The notes: generated by a model from the letters alone, not told the origin. 64,000 bases of DNA from JAOUJD01 sp963726405 (GCA_963726405.1 CAVSCF010000004.1:1-64000), one strand, 5' to 3'. Shown: positions 27,535 to 36,570, counted from the first letter of the stretch. A program made the numbers and translations.

Positions 27535-27551
27535 TCGGGGTTCGACCCCGA
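27535..27551. terminator. Hairpin between convergent pirin and cbpM genes
   Basis: TCGGGGT-TCG-ACCCCGA is a perfect 7-base stem with a 3-base loop, lying 6 bases past the pirin stop and 8 bases from the cbpM stop. It could terminate both directions, but lacks a T-tract on either side. Confidence 0.5.
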
Positions 27552-27559
27552 GGCCGCAA

Positions 27560-27838
27560 TCACCGCCGGCCGCGCAACCGCTCCACTTCCTCGATCAGGT
27601 CCACCACGAAGGCGGCGAGTTCTTCGTTGGCGTCGAACGTGCGTTCGATTTCAGCGAGGCGGCGGGCGCGCAGCAACTGGACGCTCGTGAAGCGCATCGT
27701 CTCCGTTCTCTCGACCTCGATCAGCCCGCCTTGCACGTGCCGTTCGATCCACTCGCAGCTGACGGCGCAGGCGCTTGCCAGTTCCTCGACGGTGAGGCCG
27801 TCCTCGTCGATGAGCACTTCGAAGGTGCGCGTGATCAT
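27560..27838 (-). CDS. cbpM: Chaperone modulator CbpM
   Basis: This 92-residue protein has the MerR-like CbpM pattern: LTVEELASACAVSCEWIERHVQGGLIEV is the N-terminal helix-turn-helix-like region, and the C-terminal helix is rich in leucine and glutamate (VVDLIEEVERLR). CbpM binds the J-domain of CbpA and inhibits it. Its ATG overlaps the end of the cbpA gene by 4 bases, the expected partner arrangement. Confidence 0.9.
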   Translation of the reverse strand: MITRTFEVLIDEDGLTVEELASACAVSCEWIERHVQGGLIEVERTETMRFTSVQLLRARRLAEIERTFDANEELAAFVVDLIEEVERLRGRR

Positions 27839-28776
27839 CGGCCGCGCTCCGTCGTCTGCCGCGGGTTGAACTTCATCTGCCGCTCCATCGTTCGATAGAA
27901 CTCGCGCGCCGCTTCGGTGTCCGCGGGCGGAAGCACGAGTTCGAGTTCGAGGTAAAGATCGCCGGGCGGATCGCCGGGAATGCCGCGTCCTCGCAATCGC
28001 AGCTTGCGGCCGTTGGGCGAGTTCGGCGGGACCGCGACCTCCACCGGGCCCGACGGTGTCGCGACTTCGATCGACGCGCCGAGCGCCGCCTCCCATGGCG
28101 CGAGCGGCACGCGCTGCGTGACGTCGCGGCCGTCGACCCTGTAGCGCTCGTCCGGCCGGAACTGGATCTCGAGGTAGAGGTCGCCCGCGGATCCGGCCCC
28201 GTAACCCGGCGCTCCCTGGCCGCGCAGGCGGATGTGCTGGCCCGCGCGCACGCCTTTCGGAATGGTGACGTCGAGCGTTCGTTCCTCGGTCACCACGTGC
28301 CCGGTCGCGTCGAGGCGCGCGGAGCGCAACGTGACCGGTCGCGTGGCGCCGTCGTACGCATCCCCGAGATCGATCACCACCTTGGCGTGATGATCGCCGC
28401 CGCGCATCGATGGCGCATCCGCCCCGCGCCGGCCGCGCGCCGAGCGGCCGAAGAGGTTGGCGAAGAAATCGCTGAACTCGCCTTCGCCCGCGCCCAGGTC
28501 GGCACCGGAGAACTCGAAGCCGGCGTCCCAGTCGGGCGGCGGACGGAAGTCCTGTCCCTGCGGCCGTCGCCCCAGCGCGTCATAGGCGGCCCGCTTCTCC
28601 GGGTCGGAGAGGACGGTGTTGGCTTCGTTGATCGCGGCCATCCGCTCCGCCGCGTCCTTTTCCTTGCTGACGTCCGGGTGGTACTTCCGCGCGAGGCGCC
28701 GGTACGCCTTCTTGATGTCGTCTGCCGTGGCGTTCTTCTCGACGCCCAGGGTTGCGTAGTAGTCCTTGAACTCCAT
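27835..28776 (-). CDS. cbpA: DnaJ-class curved-DNA-binding co-chaperone CbpA
   Basis: This 313-residue class B J-protein has a J-domain at about 1-70 with HPD at 33-35 and no zinc-finger cysteines. A Gly/Phe-Asp linker (about 80-125) and two C-terminal substrate-binding beta domains follow (about 130-300, including VTIPKGVRAGQHIRLRGQG and GRKLRLRGRGIPG). It works with DnaK and binds curved DNA. It is followed by its modulator gene cbpM, so the pair is co-transcribed. Confidence 0.93.
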   Translation of the reverse strand: MEFKDYYATLGVEKNATADDIKKAYRRLARKYHPDVSKEKDAAERMAAINEANTVLSDPEKRAAYDALGRRPQGQDFRPPPDWDAGFEFSGADLGAGEGEFSDFFANLFGRSARGRRGADAPSMRGGDHHAKVVIDLGDAYDGATRPVTLRSARLDATGHVVTEERTLDVTIPKGVRAGQHIRLRGQGAPGYGAGSAGDLYLEIQFRPDERYRVDGRDVTQRVPLAPWEAALGASIEVATPSGPVEVAVPPNSPNGRKLRLRGRGIPGDPPGDLYLELELVLPPADTEAAREFYRTMERQMKFNPRQTTERGR

Positions 28777-28912
28777 CGCCCGATCCTCGATCACGGCGCG
28801 TCGCGCCCGCCAGTGCGGCCGCGCCAGATGTGCCCGGGTCCGGGAGTTGCGGACCACCCGTCCATGATCGATCGCGGAAGCCCCGGGGCAGGACCGATCT
28901 TACGCGGGCGAG

Positions 28913-30049
28913 GTGACGCCGCGCGCTCGGCTCGTGGCCCTGCTGGTCGCCGCGGCCGGGTCGCTTGTCCGCGGTCGCCTGCCGGCAGGGCATCCGGTGG
29001 CAACTTGCGTGACAATTGCGGTTTCACACGGGGAAGCGGAAAGCGCCGCTTCCCGGCAGTCAACGGAGGCCATCATCGCTGCATCCACCGGCCGCGGCCG
29101 CAAGCCGAAGCCATCGACCGACCCCGGGCCCTTCCGTTCGCGCTCGCTCGCGCCGATCGGCTGGATCGTCGCCGCCGTGTTCGCCGGCGTGGCCTTGCTC
29201 TTTTACTGGATGGCGCCGGACGATCGACCCATCAAGGTCCGGGGGCCGGCCACGGCCGACCATGCGATTCCTCCTCCGCCCGCACTGCCGCCGCCGCCGA
29301 AGGTGGTGAGGCCGCGCGCCGAACCCGACAACCCGAACGACGTGCTGGGCCGTGCAACCGACTTCAAGGCGGTCTACACGCGCTACCGCGACAGCCGCGA
29401 TCCGATCGAGCGCGCGCTGGCGGGCCGCGCCCACCGCGCCTGCTTTCCGGCCTTCATGCCTCCGCACGGCAAGGCGCCCTCGACGGCTTACGTGCTCAAC
29501 GCCTTGCCGAAGGAGCATCGCGAGGAGCGGCGAGCCGCCGTCGAGGAACTCTTCGCACGCTGCCGTTCGTTCCTCGTGCAGCCACTCGACGCCGCCGAGG
29601 TCGTCGGCACGGCGGAACGCGTGACGAACGGCGACCTGGCGTCAGCCGGATCCGCGGCGCGCTGGGCGCTGATGCGCGGCGACCGGGCCAAGTCGGAGGA
29701 ACTCATCGAACAGGCGCTGCGGACGAAAGAGCCTTACGCGATCCAGTCGCTGAGCGGCATGTCGACGCTGCTGGTGAACGACGGCGCGCGTGGCGCGCAG
29801 GCGGAAGTGACCGATGCCGCGCTCGCGCTCGTCGCGTGCGATCTCGGCGCGAGTTGCGGCGCCAATTCGCTGCTCGCGCTGCAACTGTGCGCGACCGAGG
29901 GCCGCTGCGAAGGGACGGCGCGCGAACGCATGATCGAGCGCCTCGGGCCGGTGGACATGGAAGCGGTCGAAGTGGAGCGCAAGCGGCTGCGGGCGCTCTT
30001 CGACAGCGGCCGCGCGAGCATCACGTCGATCTGGCGCGGGGGGCGCTGA
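28913..30049 (+). CDS. Hypothetical single-pass membrane protein
   Basis: The frame is open from 28913, but the true start is uncertain. A membrane helix (APIGWIVAAVFAGVALLFYW) lies at about 29150-29210, followed by a proline-rich linker (AIPPPPALPPPPKVV) and an alpha-helical, presumably periplasmic domain of about 250 residues containing four to six cysteines. No family is recognised; the overall form recalls short HEAT-like or Sel1-like helical domains, without clear repeats. The best ribosome-binding sequence, AACGGAGG at 29062-29069, is not followed by ATG, GTG or TTG at normal spacing. Candidates are the GTG at 29008 region or an unusual ATC near 29075. Confidence 0.55.
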   Translation: MTPRARLVALLVAAAGSLVRGRLPAGHPVATCVTIAVSHGEAESAASRQSTEAIIAASTGRGRKPKPSTDPGPFRSRSLAPIGWIVAAVFAGVALLFYWMAPDDRPIKVRGPATADHAIPPPPALPPPPKVVRPRAEPDNPNDVLGRATDFKAVYTRYRDSRDPIERALAGRAHRACFPAFMPPHGKAPSTAYVLNALPKEHREERRAAVEELFARCRSFLVQPLDAAEVVGTAERVTNGDLASAGSAARWALMRGDRAKSEELIEQALRTKEPYAIQSLSGMSTLLVNDGARGAQAEVTDAALALVACDLGASCGANSLLALQLCATEGRCEGTARERMIERLGPVDMEAVEVERKRLRALFDSGRASITSIWRGGR

Positions 30050-30368
30050 GCCCGGCGGGGGCCGGCATGACGACCACCGCAAACGCCATCAATCGGGCCA
30101 GCGCAAGTCGCGTGAGGCCACCCGTTCGGACGATCGGTCGGCCGAACGGACTCCCCAAAACGAACCAGATTCGATGAATTGACGCGGGCCGGCGCGCGAT
30201 AGAGTCGTTCGACTCATTCATCGCCGTGCGCGTTGGGTTTGCGATCCGCTGTCGTGATCGCGTTCCGTTCGCAGCGGCTGCGGCCGTGCAGAACAACGAA
30301 CAACGACGACCGGCACATCAGCGTGGCACGACGGCCCCGGAGTCACGACGACTCCGCCGGGAGGCATC
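30050..30368. other. Intergenic region upstream of the envelope/redox supercluster
   Basis: About 320 bases precede apbE. Just downstream of the preceding stop lies a GC-rich palindromic stretch near 30051-30064. The rest is less GC-rich than the flanks, with AT-rich patches near 30155-30240 that could hold the promoter of the long downstream gene run. No specific motif is firm. Confidence 0.4.
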
Positions 30369-31355
30369 GTGCTAGGCGCCTTTCGCCGGCGCGCGCTTGA
30401 TCGCGAACAGGCGTCGAAGTCGGGGCGCTGGTTCAGCCGCGACGAAGCGATCATGGGAACCGCGATCCACGTTGAAGTGTGGAGCGACGACGCGCGGCGC
30501 GCGGGCCTCGCGATGGACGACGTGATCGGCGAGATGCATCGGATCGATGCGCTGATGAGCCCGTACAAGGCTGCATCGGAGCTGTCGCGCATCAACCGGG
30601 AAGCGGCCGAGCGGCCGGTCGAGATCTGCGCCGAACTGTTCGAACTGCTCGCCCGCTCCATCCGGTTCTCGCAACTGTCCGATGGGGCCTTCGACGTGAC
30701 ATACGCGAGCGTCGGCCACCTGTACGACTACCGGCGCCGCATCCGTCCCGACGAAGAGCAACTCGCCGCGGCACGCGAAGCGATCGGCTATCGCCACCTG
30801 CAACTCGACCCCGCGGCCCGCACCGTGCGCTTCGCGCGCGACGGCGTGCGGGTCGATCTCGGCGGCTTCGCCAAGGGCCACGCGGTCGACAACGGGGCGG
30901 CGATCCTGGCGCGGCACGGCATCCGTCATGGCGTCGTCGCCGCCGGCGGCGACAGCCGCCTGCTCGGGGACCGCTGCGGCCGTCCGTGGACGGTCGGCAT
31001 CCGCGATCCGCGGCGCAAAGGCGAGGCGGTGGCGCTGCTGCCGCTCGAGAACGTCGCGGTGTCGACCTCCGGCGACTACGAGCGCTACTTCGACGACGGC
31101 GACGAGCGCTGCCATCACCTGATCGACCCGCGCACGGGGCGATCGCCCAGCAGCGTGCGCAGCGTCACCGTGGTCGCGCCGGACGGCCTGACGAGCGAGG
31201 CGATGTCGAAGACCGTGTTCGTGCTCGGCATCGAGCGCGGTTTGCGGATCGTCGAAGCGCTGCCGGACGTCGACGCCGTGGTGATCGACGCGGCGGGCGA
31301 ACTGCACTTCACCAAGGGCCTGCTCTCCGAGGTGGAGACCGCGCCGGCCTCATGA
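30369..31355 (+). CDS. apbE: FAD:protein FMN transferase (ApbE family)
   Basis: This 328-residue protein carries the ApbE family pattern: an early IMGTAIHVEVW strand, DLGGFAKGHAVDN (FAD binding), VAAGGDSRL, the STSGDYERYF segment and HHLIDPRTG. AMSKTVFVLG carries a metal-binding aspartate/threonine-type site. ApbE attaches FMN covalently to a Thr/Ser of target proteins outside the cytoplasm, using FAD. The GTG at 30369 follows GGGAGGC. No clear signal peptide is visible at this start, which is odd for an enzyme that usually works outside the membrane. It heads the run of genes for the HzsA-like, DUF4266/DUF3570 and Agl-Glt-like proteins. Confidence 0.85.
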   Translation: MLGAFRRRALDREQASKSGRWFSRDEAIMGTAIHVEVWSDDARRAGLAMDDVIGEMHRIDALMSPYKAASELSRINREAAERPVEICAELFELLARSIRFSQLSDGAFDVTYASVGHLYDYRRRIRPDEEQLAAAREAIGYRHLQLDPAARTVRFARDGVRVDLGGFAKGHAVDNGAAILARHGIRHGVVAAGGDSRLLGDRCGRPWTVGIRDPRRKGEAVALLPLENVAVSTSGDYERYFDDGDERCHHLIDPRTGRSPSSVRSVTVVAPDGLTSEAMSKTVFVLGIERGLRIVEALPDVDAVVIDAAGELHFTKGLLSEVETAPAS

Positions 31356-31485
31356 CAACGGGCTAGCGCCATCACTTCCCGCCGCGAGCAAGACATGAAA
31401 GAGCCGTTTCATCGGGCAATCAAGACGGTCATCAGTCGCAACAATGGTTGCGTCCCGCGCTGACCGGAACCAGTCGAGGACAGTC

Positions 31486-34400
31486 ATGAGCCAGGTCCAA
31501 GCAAAACACCATTCAATCGCCCTCGCCATTGCTCTCGCGCTCGCGGTGCTCGCGGGCATCGCCGGCTGCTCGGGCTCCGGCACGGAGTCGGGCGCGACGC
31601 TCACCGTGACCGGCGACGTTCCGATCGCCTACGCCAAGCGCTCGACGACGATGCGGGTCAATCCCACCAACGGCGCGCCGTTCGCCGCGGGCGGTGACCT
31701 GATCATTCGCGAGAAGTCCTCGCCCAGCGCGCGCGAAATCAACGTGACCGCCGCGATCACGCAGGGCAGTGGCGACGTCGCCGACCCCGAGGTCTCGTAC
31801 GACGGCAAGAAGATCGTGTTCGCGCTGCGCTGCCCGACGACGAACACCTCGACCACCGGCGGCGCGCCGGCGTGCACGGGCCGCTGGAACCTGTGGGAAT
31901 ACGACATGACCACGGGCGGCCTGTCCGGGGGCAGCCTGCGCCGCATCACGAGTTCCACCACCGACGACGACGTCGATCCGGCCTACCTGCCGGCCGACCG
32001 CGGGTACGTCTTCGCGTCCAACCGGCAGGCGACCACCAAGTCCCAGGCGCTCGGGCAGACGTACTACGCGGTCGACGAATACGAGCGCGAGCGCGTGCTG
32101 AACCTGCATACGGTCGATCGCAGCGGCGGGAACGTGCAGCAGATCTCGGTCAACCAGAGCCACGACCGCAACCCGGTCGTGCGCCCCAACGGCGACATCA
32201 TGTTTTCGCGCTGGGAGCACGTGGGTCCGCGCAACCGCTTCGCCATTTTCCGCGTGAAGCCCGACGGCACGGACATGTTCGTGCTGTACGGCGCGCACAG
32301 CAGCGGCAACAGCTTCCTGCATCCGCGGGACATGGACCCGGGCGGACCGTACAAGGGCAAGGTGCTGTCCGACCTGATGCCGCTGTCGGGCACGCAGGAA
32401 GGCGGCGCGCTGATGCTGATCGACGCCGCCAACTACTCCGAAGAGAACACGCCGGCCAGCGCGCAGGTACCCGGGCAGGGCGGGCAGTTCCAGTGGACCG
32501 AGAAGGAGATCGATCTTGGCCGCGGGCTGTCGCTCTACGGTCGCGTGACCGCGCCATTCCCGTTGTGGGATGGCACCAACCGCGTGCTGCTTGCCTATCG
32601 CCCATGCGAAGTGACCCGCGACGGCACGGTGATTCCCTGCGCAGCCCTCACCGATGCCGAGCGCGCGATGCTTACCGACGACACGACGTCGCGCGCGCAG
32701 AAGGCGCAGTTGCCCGTGCGCGACAACGCGCCGGCGGCCTACTCGATCTACATCTTCGATCCGTCGAAGCAGACGTTCCTGATCGTCGCGGCGCCGCCGC
32801 CGGGCTTCATGTACACCGACCCGGTCGCCATCCAGCCGCGGCCGGAGCCCAACGCCACGCAGCCGACCGTCGTCGACGAGGCGCTGAAGGCGACGAACCT
32901 GGCCCTGATCGAGGTGCGCAGCGTCTACGACACGGACGGCCTGGACCGCATGGGCGACTCGATGCTCGCCGCCGCCGACCTCGGCGCCGGTTGCACCACC
33001 TCGATCGCCAAGACGGCATCGGTCGACGCCGCCGACACGCGCGCGCAGGTTCCGGACCTCGTTCGCATCAAGAACCCGGGCGACGCCGCGTACGGGTGCG
33101 CGCCCGCGTTCTTCGTCCGGGCCTTCCGCGCGGTCGCTCCGCAGGCCAACACCATCGGGATGCGGCAGGCGATCGGCGAGACCGACTTCGAGCCGCAGCA
33201 GATCCTCGGCTATGCGCCGGTCGAACCCGACGGCTCCTTCAAGCTCACGGTGCCCGCCGACACGCCGCTCGGTCTCGCCATCCTCGACGCCAAGGGCCGC
33301 GCGATCCAGACGCACCTGAACTGGATCCAGGTCCGTCCGGGCGAGCGCCGCACATGCGACGGCTGCCACAGCCCGCGGCGCGGGGCGTCCCTGAACTCCG
33401 GCGTGATCGTCAACTCCGTGCCCTCCGGGTGGCTGCCGTCGATGGCCGCCGCGCACCAGTCGGGCGAGACCATGGCATCGACCCGCACGCGACTGGATGC
33501 TTCGGCGCTCGTCCTCGGTGCCGATCTCGTTCACGCCGACAAATGGGCCGACGCCACGAAGGCCGGCGTGACGGCACGCCCGACCATTGCCGTGCGCTAC
33601 GTCGGCAACGACAGCACGGCCGATGACCTGGTCACGCCCGCGCCAACGAACGGCATCGTCAACTACCCGGATCACGTGCAGCCGATCTGGACACGCACCC
33701 GCGGCGTCAGCGGCGCCGACACCTGCACCAACTGCCACAACGATCCGGCCAAGCTCGATCTGCGCGCGAACGTGTCGGGCACCGGGCGCCTCGTGTCGTA
33801 CGAGGAACTGCTCGTCGGCGACCCGTTGATCGATCCGGTGACGGGCCAGCCTGTCACTCGCCTCGAGGACGGCGTTCCCGTGGTCGTCCGCAACGCGGCA
33901 CTTGTCGAGAACAGGGTGAGCAACGCGCTTGGCATCACGCGCGCCAGCCGCCTGGGCGAGATCATGTTCGGCGAGACGCTGAAGGCATCCGCCGCGGCCC
34001 GTACCGCGCATCCGAATCCGCCGGCGACGGCGCCGGACCATTCGAAGCTGCTGAACCTGGCCGAGAAGCGCCTGATCAGCGAGTGGATGGACCTCGGAGG
34101 CCAGTACTTCAACAACGTCTCGGCGAGTACGAGCCCGGTGCGCTCGGCAACCGCGCTGTCGCGCACCGCGTTCGATGCCAACGTGCATCCGGTGCTGCAG
34201 GCCAACTGCGTCCTCTGCCACCAGCCGACCGGCAACGCCGGCGCCACGCAGTCCGGAACGACGTACCTGCGCAACCGGTACATCCTGACCGGTGACCCCG
34301 AAGGCGATTACAACGTCACGCTGACGATGGTCTCCAACACCTGCAACGCGGCGTCCAACGCGCTGCTCGAGCGGCCATCGACGGTTCCGCACCCCGCAGG

Positions 34401-34494
34401 CGCCGTCGGGCAAACCGCCGCGGTGCTGCCCGCGACATCGGCCGGCTACGTGGCGATCGCGAACTGGATCCGTGCGGGGTGCACGACGCCATGA
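31486..34494 (+). CDS. HzsA-related multiheme lipoprotein with beta-propeller region
   Basis: This 1002-residue exported lipoprotein has a signal ending in the lipobox GIAGC (cysteine 28). The N-terminal half has PD40/WD40-type repeats (for example ADPEVSYDGKKIVFALR and RNPVVRPNGDIMFSRW), like the middle part of the hydrazine synthase alpha subunit. Three c-type heme motifs follow: CDGCH at 624-628, CTNCH at 747-751 and CVLCH at 908-912. These proteins occur outside anammox bacteria under the name HzsA-related and have no proven role. SGATLT at 35-40 resembles a covalent FMN site (see findings). The stop overlaps the next ATG (ATGA), so it is translationally coupled to the next lipoprotein. 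Confidence 0.85.
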   Translation: MSQVQAKHHSIALAIALALAVLAGIAGCSGSGTESGATLTVTGDVPIAYAKRSTTMRVNPTNGAPFAAGGDLIIREKSSPSAREINVTAAITQGSGDVADPEVSYDGKKIVFALRCPTTNTSTTGGAPACTGRWNLWEYDMTTGGLSGGSLRRITSSTTDDDVDPAYLPADRGYVFASNRQATTKSQALGQTYYAVDEYERERVLNLHTVDRSGGNVQQISVNQSHDRNPVVRPNGDIMFSRWEHVGPRNRFAIFRVKPDGTDMFVLYGAHSSGNSFLHPRDMDPGGPYKGKVLSDLMPLSGTQEGGALMLIDAANYSEENTPASAQVPGQGGQFQWTEKEIDLGRGLSLYGRVTAPFPLWDGTNRVLLAYRPCEVTRDGTVIPCAALTDAERAMLTDDTTSRAQKAQLPVRDNAPAAYSIYIFDPSKQTFLIVAAPPPGFMYTDPVAIQPRPEPNATQPTVVDEALKATNLALIEVRSVYDTDGLDRMGDSMLAAADLGAGCTTSIAKTASVDAADTRAQVPDLVRIKNPGDAAYGCAPAFFVRAFRAVAPQANTIGMRQAIGETDFEPQQILGYAPVEPDGSFKLTVPADTPLGLAILDAKGRAIQTHLNWIQVRPGERRTCDGCHSPRRGASLNSGVIVNSVPSGWLPSMAAAHQSGETMASTRTRLDASALVLGADLVHADKWADATKAGVTARPTIAVRYVGNDSTADDLVTPAPTNGIVNYPDHVQPIWTRTRGVSGADTCTNCHNDPAKLDLRANVSGTGRLVSYEELLVGDPLIDPVTGQPVTRLEDGVPVVVRNAALVENRVSNALGITRASRLGEIMFGETLKASAAARTAHPNPPATAPDHSKLLNLAEKRLISEWMDLGGQYFNNVSASTSPVRSATALSRTAFDANVHPVLQANCVLCHQPTGNAGATQSGTTYLRNRYILTGDPEGDYNVTLTMVSNTCNAASNALLERPSTVPHPAGAVGQTAAVLPATSAGYVAIANWIRAGCTTP

Positions 34495-35126
34495 GATTCG
34501 CTCCCGCGATCGCGAGGACGGCGCTGCGGCCGACGACGATCGCCACGGTCGCTCTCGCCGCGCTGCTCGCCGCCGGTTGCGGCGGCAGCGGCAGTCCGCT
34601 GGACAACCCGCCCAATGTCGCGAATCCGACCGTCGCGGGCGGCCAGAAGCTGTCCTTCACCTATTTCCAGAAGTGCATCCAGCCGATCCTCATCGCGCCG
34701 CTCCAGATCAACCAGAACGGGGCGATCTCGGTGAACACCTGCGCGGCCGGAGGCTGCCACGACAACGCGACCGGGACGGGCGGCGCCCTGCGCCTCGTCG
34801 CCAGTGCGCAGCCCGTCGATCTCGCCAATCCGGCGAACACGCCCGACGTCATCCGCACCACGGAGATGTACAGGAACTTCTACTCGGCGCAGGGCGAGGT
34901 GGTGTTCGGCGCGCCGCTGTCGAGTCGCCTGCTGACGAAGCCGCTGACGCTCAACGTCCTGCACGGCGGTGGCCTCATCTTCCTGAGCGAGTCCGATCCG
35001 AACGTGATGCGGATCCGCTACTGGATCAGCCGCCCGATGCCCCAGGGCCAGGACGAGTTCAGCGCGGCCGCGGCCAGCATGTTCACGCCGGCCGACCCGG
35101 TCACCGGGACCTGCAATACCCAATGA
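34491..35126 (+). CDS. Lipoprotein with CX4CH heme-like motif
   Basis: This 211-residue protein has a lipoprotein signal ending in LAAGC. The mature part includes a paired YFQKC...P segment and the motif CAAGGCH at 84-90, a CX4CH variant of the c-heme site. The C-terminal half carries VIRTTEMYRNF, LSSRLLTKPL and GGLIFLSESDP, typical of cytochrome-like domains of the planctomycete-type group (unproven here). Both ends overlap neighbours by ATGA: the HzsA-like gene upstream and the SH3 gene downstream. It is therefore probably part of one redox assembly on the membrane. Confidence 0.75.
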   Translation: MRFAPAIARTALRPTTIATVALAALLAAGCGGSGSPLDNPPNVANPTVAGGQKLSFTYFQKCIQPILIAPLQINQNGAISVNTCAAGGCHDNATGTGGALRLVASAQPVDLANPANTPDVIRTTEMYRNFYSAQGEVVFGAPLSSRLLTKPLTLNVLHGGGLIFLSESDPNVMRIRYWISRPMPQGQDEFSAAAASMFTPADPVTGTCNTQ

Positions 35127-35899
35127 CGCACCTCGCTGCACGCCCGGCATGGATCGGCACTTTCGCGCGGGCGATCGCGCGGGTCACGGTGCTGCTTGCG
35201 CTGGCCGGGGGCGCCACCGTCGCGGTGGCGCAGGAGAAGGTGCAGATCACCGATCCGTACATCGAACTGCGCACCGGGCCGGGCCGCGGCTATCCCGTCT
35301 TCTTCGTCGCCGGCCGCGACGAGTGGATCGAGATCCTGATGCGGCACACCGACTGGTTCAAGGTGCGCGCGGCCAATGGCAGCGAGGGCTGGGTGAACCG
35401 CTCGCAGCTCGAAACGACGCTCACCGAGGCGGGTGCGGCGAAGACGTTCCGCGATGTCCTGGTCGGCGACTACCTGCGGCGAAAGCTGGAACTGGGCGCG
35501 GCGTGGGGGCAGTTCAAGGGCGAGCCGATGCTGAAGGTCTGGACCGGGTACCGGTTCGCCGATGCGCTGAGTCTCGAAGCGGCGATCGGGCAGGTGCAAG
35601 GCACGTTCTCCGGCACCGAGTTCTGGAACGTCAACATCAACGTGGAGCCGTGGTCGGACCGCCGCCTGTCGCCGTTCCTCGGCCTTGGCGTGGGGCAGTT
35701 CAAGAACGTTCCGAATGCGAGCCTCGTCGGTGGATTCGTCACCAACGCCACGCTCGCCAACGCCTCGGTGGGCGTGCGCTACTACATGGCGGAGCGCTTC
35801 GTCGCACGGCTCGACTACACGATCTACACGGCTTACGTCTCCGACCGCGATACCGGCGAATACAAGGCGGTCACCGCCGGCATCGCCTTCTTCTTCTGA
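35123..35899 (+). CDS. SH3-domain and outer-membrane beta-barrel protein
   Basis: This 258-residue exported protein has a signal peptide ending near VAVAQ. A bacterial SH3-type domain follows (about 38-95: DPYIELRTGPGRGYPVFFVAGR, WFKVRAANGSEGWVNRSQL). Its C-terminal domain (about 120-258) has amphipathic strands and ends in a terminal phenylalanine (AGIAFFF), the usual signal for Bam insertion. The SH3 part would contact peptidoglycan or other periplasmic partners. The outer-membrane barrel fits the Glt-type outer-membrane proteins of Agl-Glt-like clusters. The start overlaps the upstream lipoprotein stop. Confidence 0.78.
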   Translation: MTHLAARPAWIGTFARAIARVTVLLALAGGATVAVAQEKVQITDPYIELRTGPGRGYPVFFVAGRDEWIEILMRHTDWFKVRAANGSEGWVNRSQLETTLTEAGAAKTFRDVLVGDYLRRKLELGAAWGQFKGEPMLKVWTGYRFADALSLEAAIGQVQGTFSGTEFWNVNINVEPWSDRRLSPFLGLGVGQFKNVPNASLVGGFVTNATLANASVGVRYYMAERFVARLDYTIYTAYVSDRDTGEYKAVTAGIAFFF

Positions 35900-35910
35900 G
35901 CAGACCCCTC

Positions 35911-36570
35911 ATGCGAACCTCCCTTGTTGCGCTGACACTGGCCGCCGCCACCGCCGCGCTGCCGGCCGCCGCCCAGACGTCGCCGGCCGCCGGCGCATCG
36001 ACCCAGCGGCCGCCGAACGAGCAGGTCATCGAACCGGCCGTGCCGCGCCGTGACGTGCGCGTGCCGAAGATCCCGAGCAACGACTTCATCGCCGGCGCCT
36101 TCATCGGCACGTACTCGAGCGAGAACTTCGGCGCAAGCATGGTCTACGGCGCGCGGCTGGGCTATCACATCACGGAGGACTTCTTCGTCGAAGGCGTCTA
36201 CGGCACGACGACGGTGACCGACGAGAGTTTCCGCCAGATCCTTCCCGGGGGCCTCTTTCCGAAGCAGGAAGAGAAGCTCGACTACTACAACCTCTCGGTC
36301 GGCTACAACATCCTGCCGGGCGAGGTCTTCTTCGGCAGCAAGTGGGCGAAGGCCTCCGCGCTCTACCTGATCGTCGGAGTGGGCAGCACCAGGCTCCTCG
36401 AGCAGAGCAAGCAGACGGTGAACTTCGGCCTCGGCTATCGCATGTTCATGAAGGACTGGGCGGCGATCCAGGTGGACGTGCGCGACCACATGTACTCGCT
36501 CGACCTGCTCGGCACGCGCCGGAGCACGACGAACCTCGAGTTCACGGCCGGCGCCACGTTCTTCTTCTGA
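35911..36570 (+). CDS. Outer membrane beta-barrel domain protein
   Basis: This 219-residue protein has a signal peptide (cleavage near AAAQ), a short proline-rich linker and an 8-strand-type barrel with alternating strands (FIAGAFIGTYSSE, VYGARLGYHITEDFFVEG). It ends in GATFFF, again with a terminal phenylalanine. It lies 11 bases after the SH3-barrel gene, and its stop overlaps the TlpA gene start (TGATG). It probably forms a second outer-membrane component of the same envelope assembly. Confidence 0.8.
   Translation: MRTSLVALTLAAATAALPAAAQTSPAAGASTQRPPNEQVIEPAVPRRDVRVPKIPSNDFIAGAFIGTYSSENFGASMVYGARLGYHITEDFFVEGVYGTTTVTDESFRQILPGGLFPKQEEKLDYYNLSVGYNILPGEVFFGSKWAKASALYLIVGVGSTRLLEQSKQTVNFGLGYRMFMKDWAAIQVDVRDHMYSLDLLGTRRSTTNLEFTAGATFFF

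Noticed and set aside
31513..34413. Long minus-strand open frame (966 codons) opposite the HzsA-like gene
   Set aside because: Shadow frame; the plus strand has the lipobox, heme motifs and family patterns.
31486..34494. Calling the HzsA-related protein a true hydrazine synthase
   Set aside because: No HzsB/HzsC genes or other anammox genes are nearby, and the lineage is not planctomycete-like.
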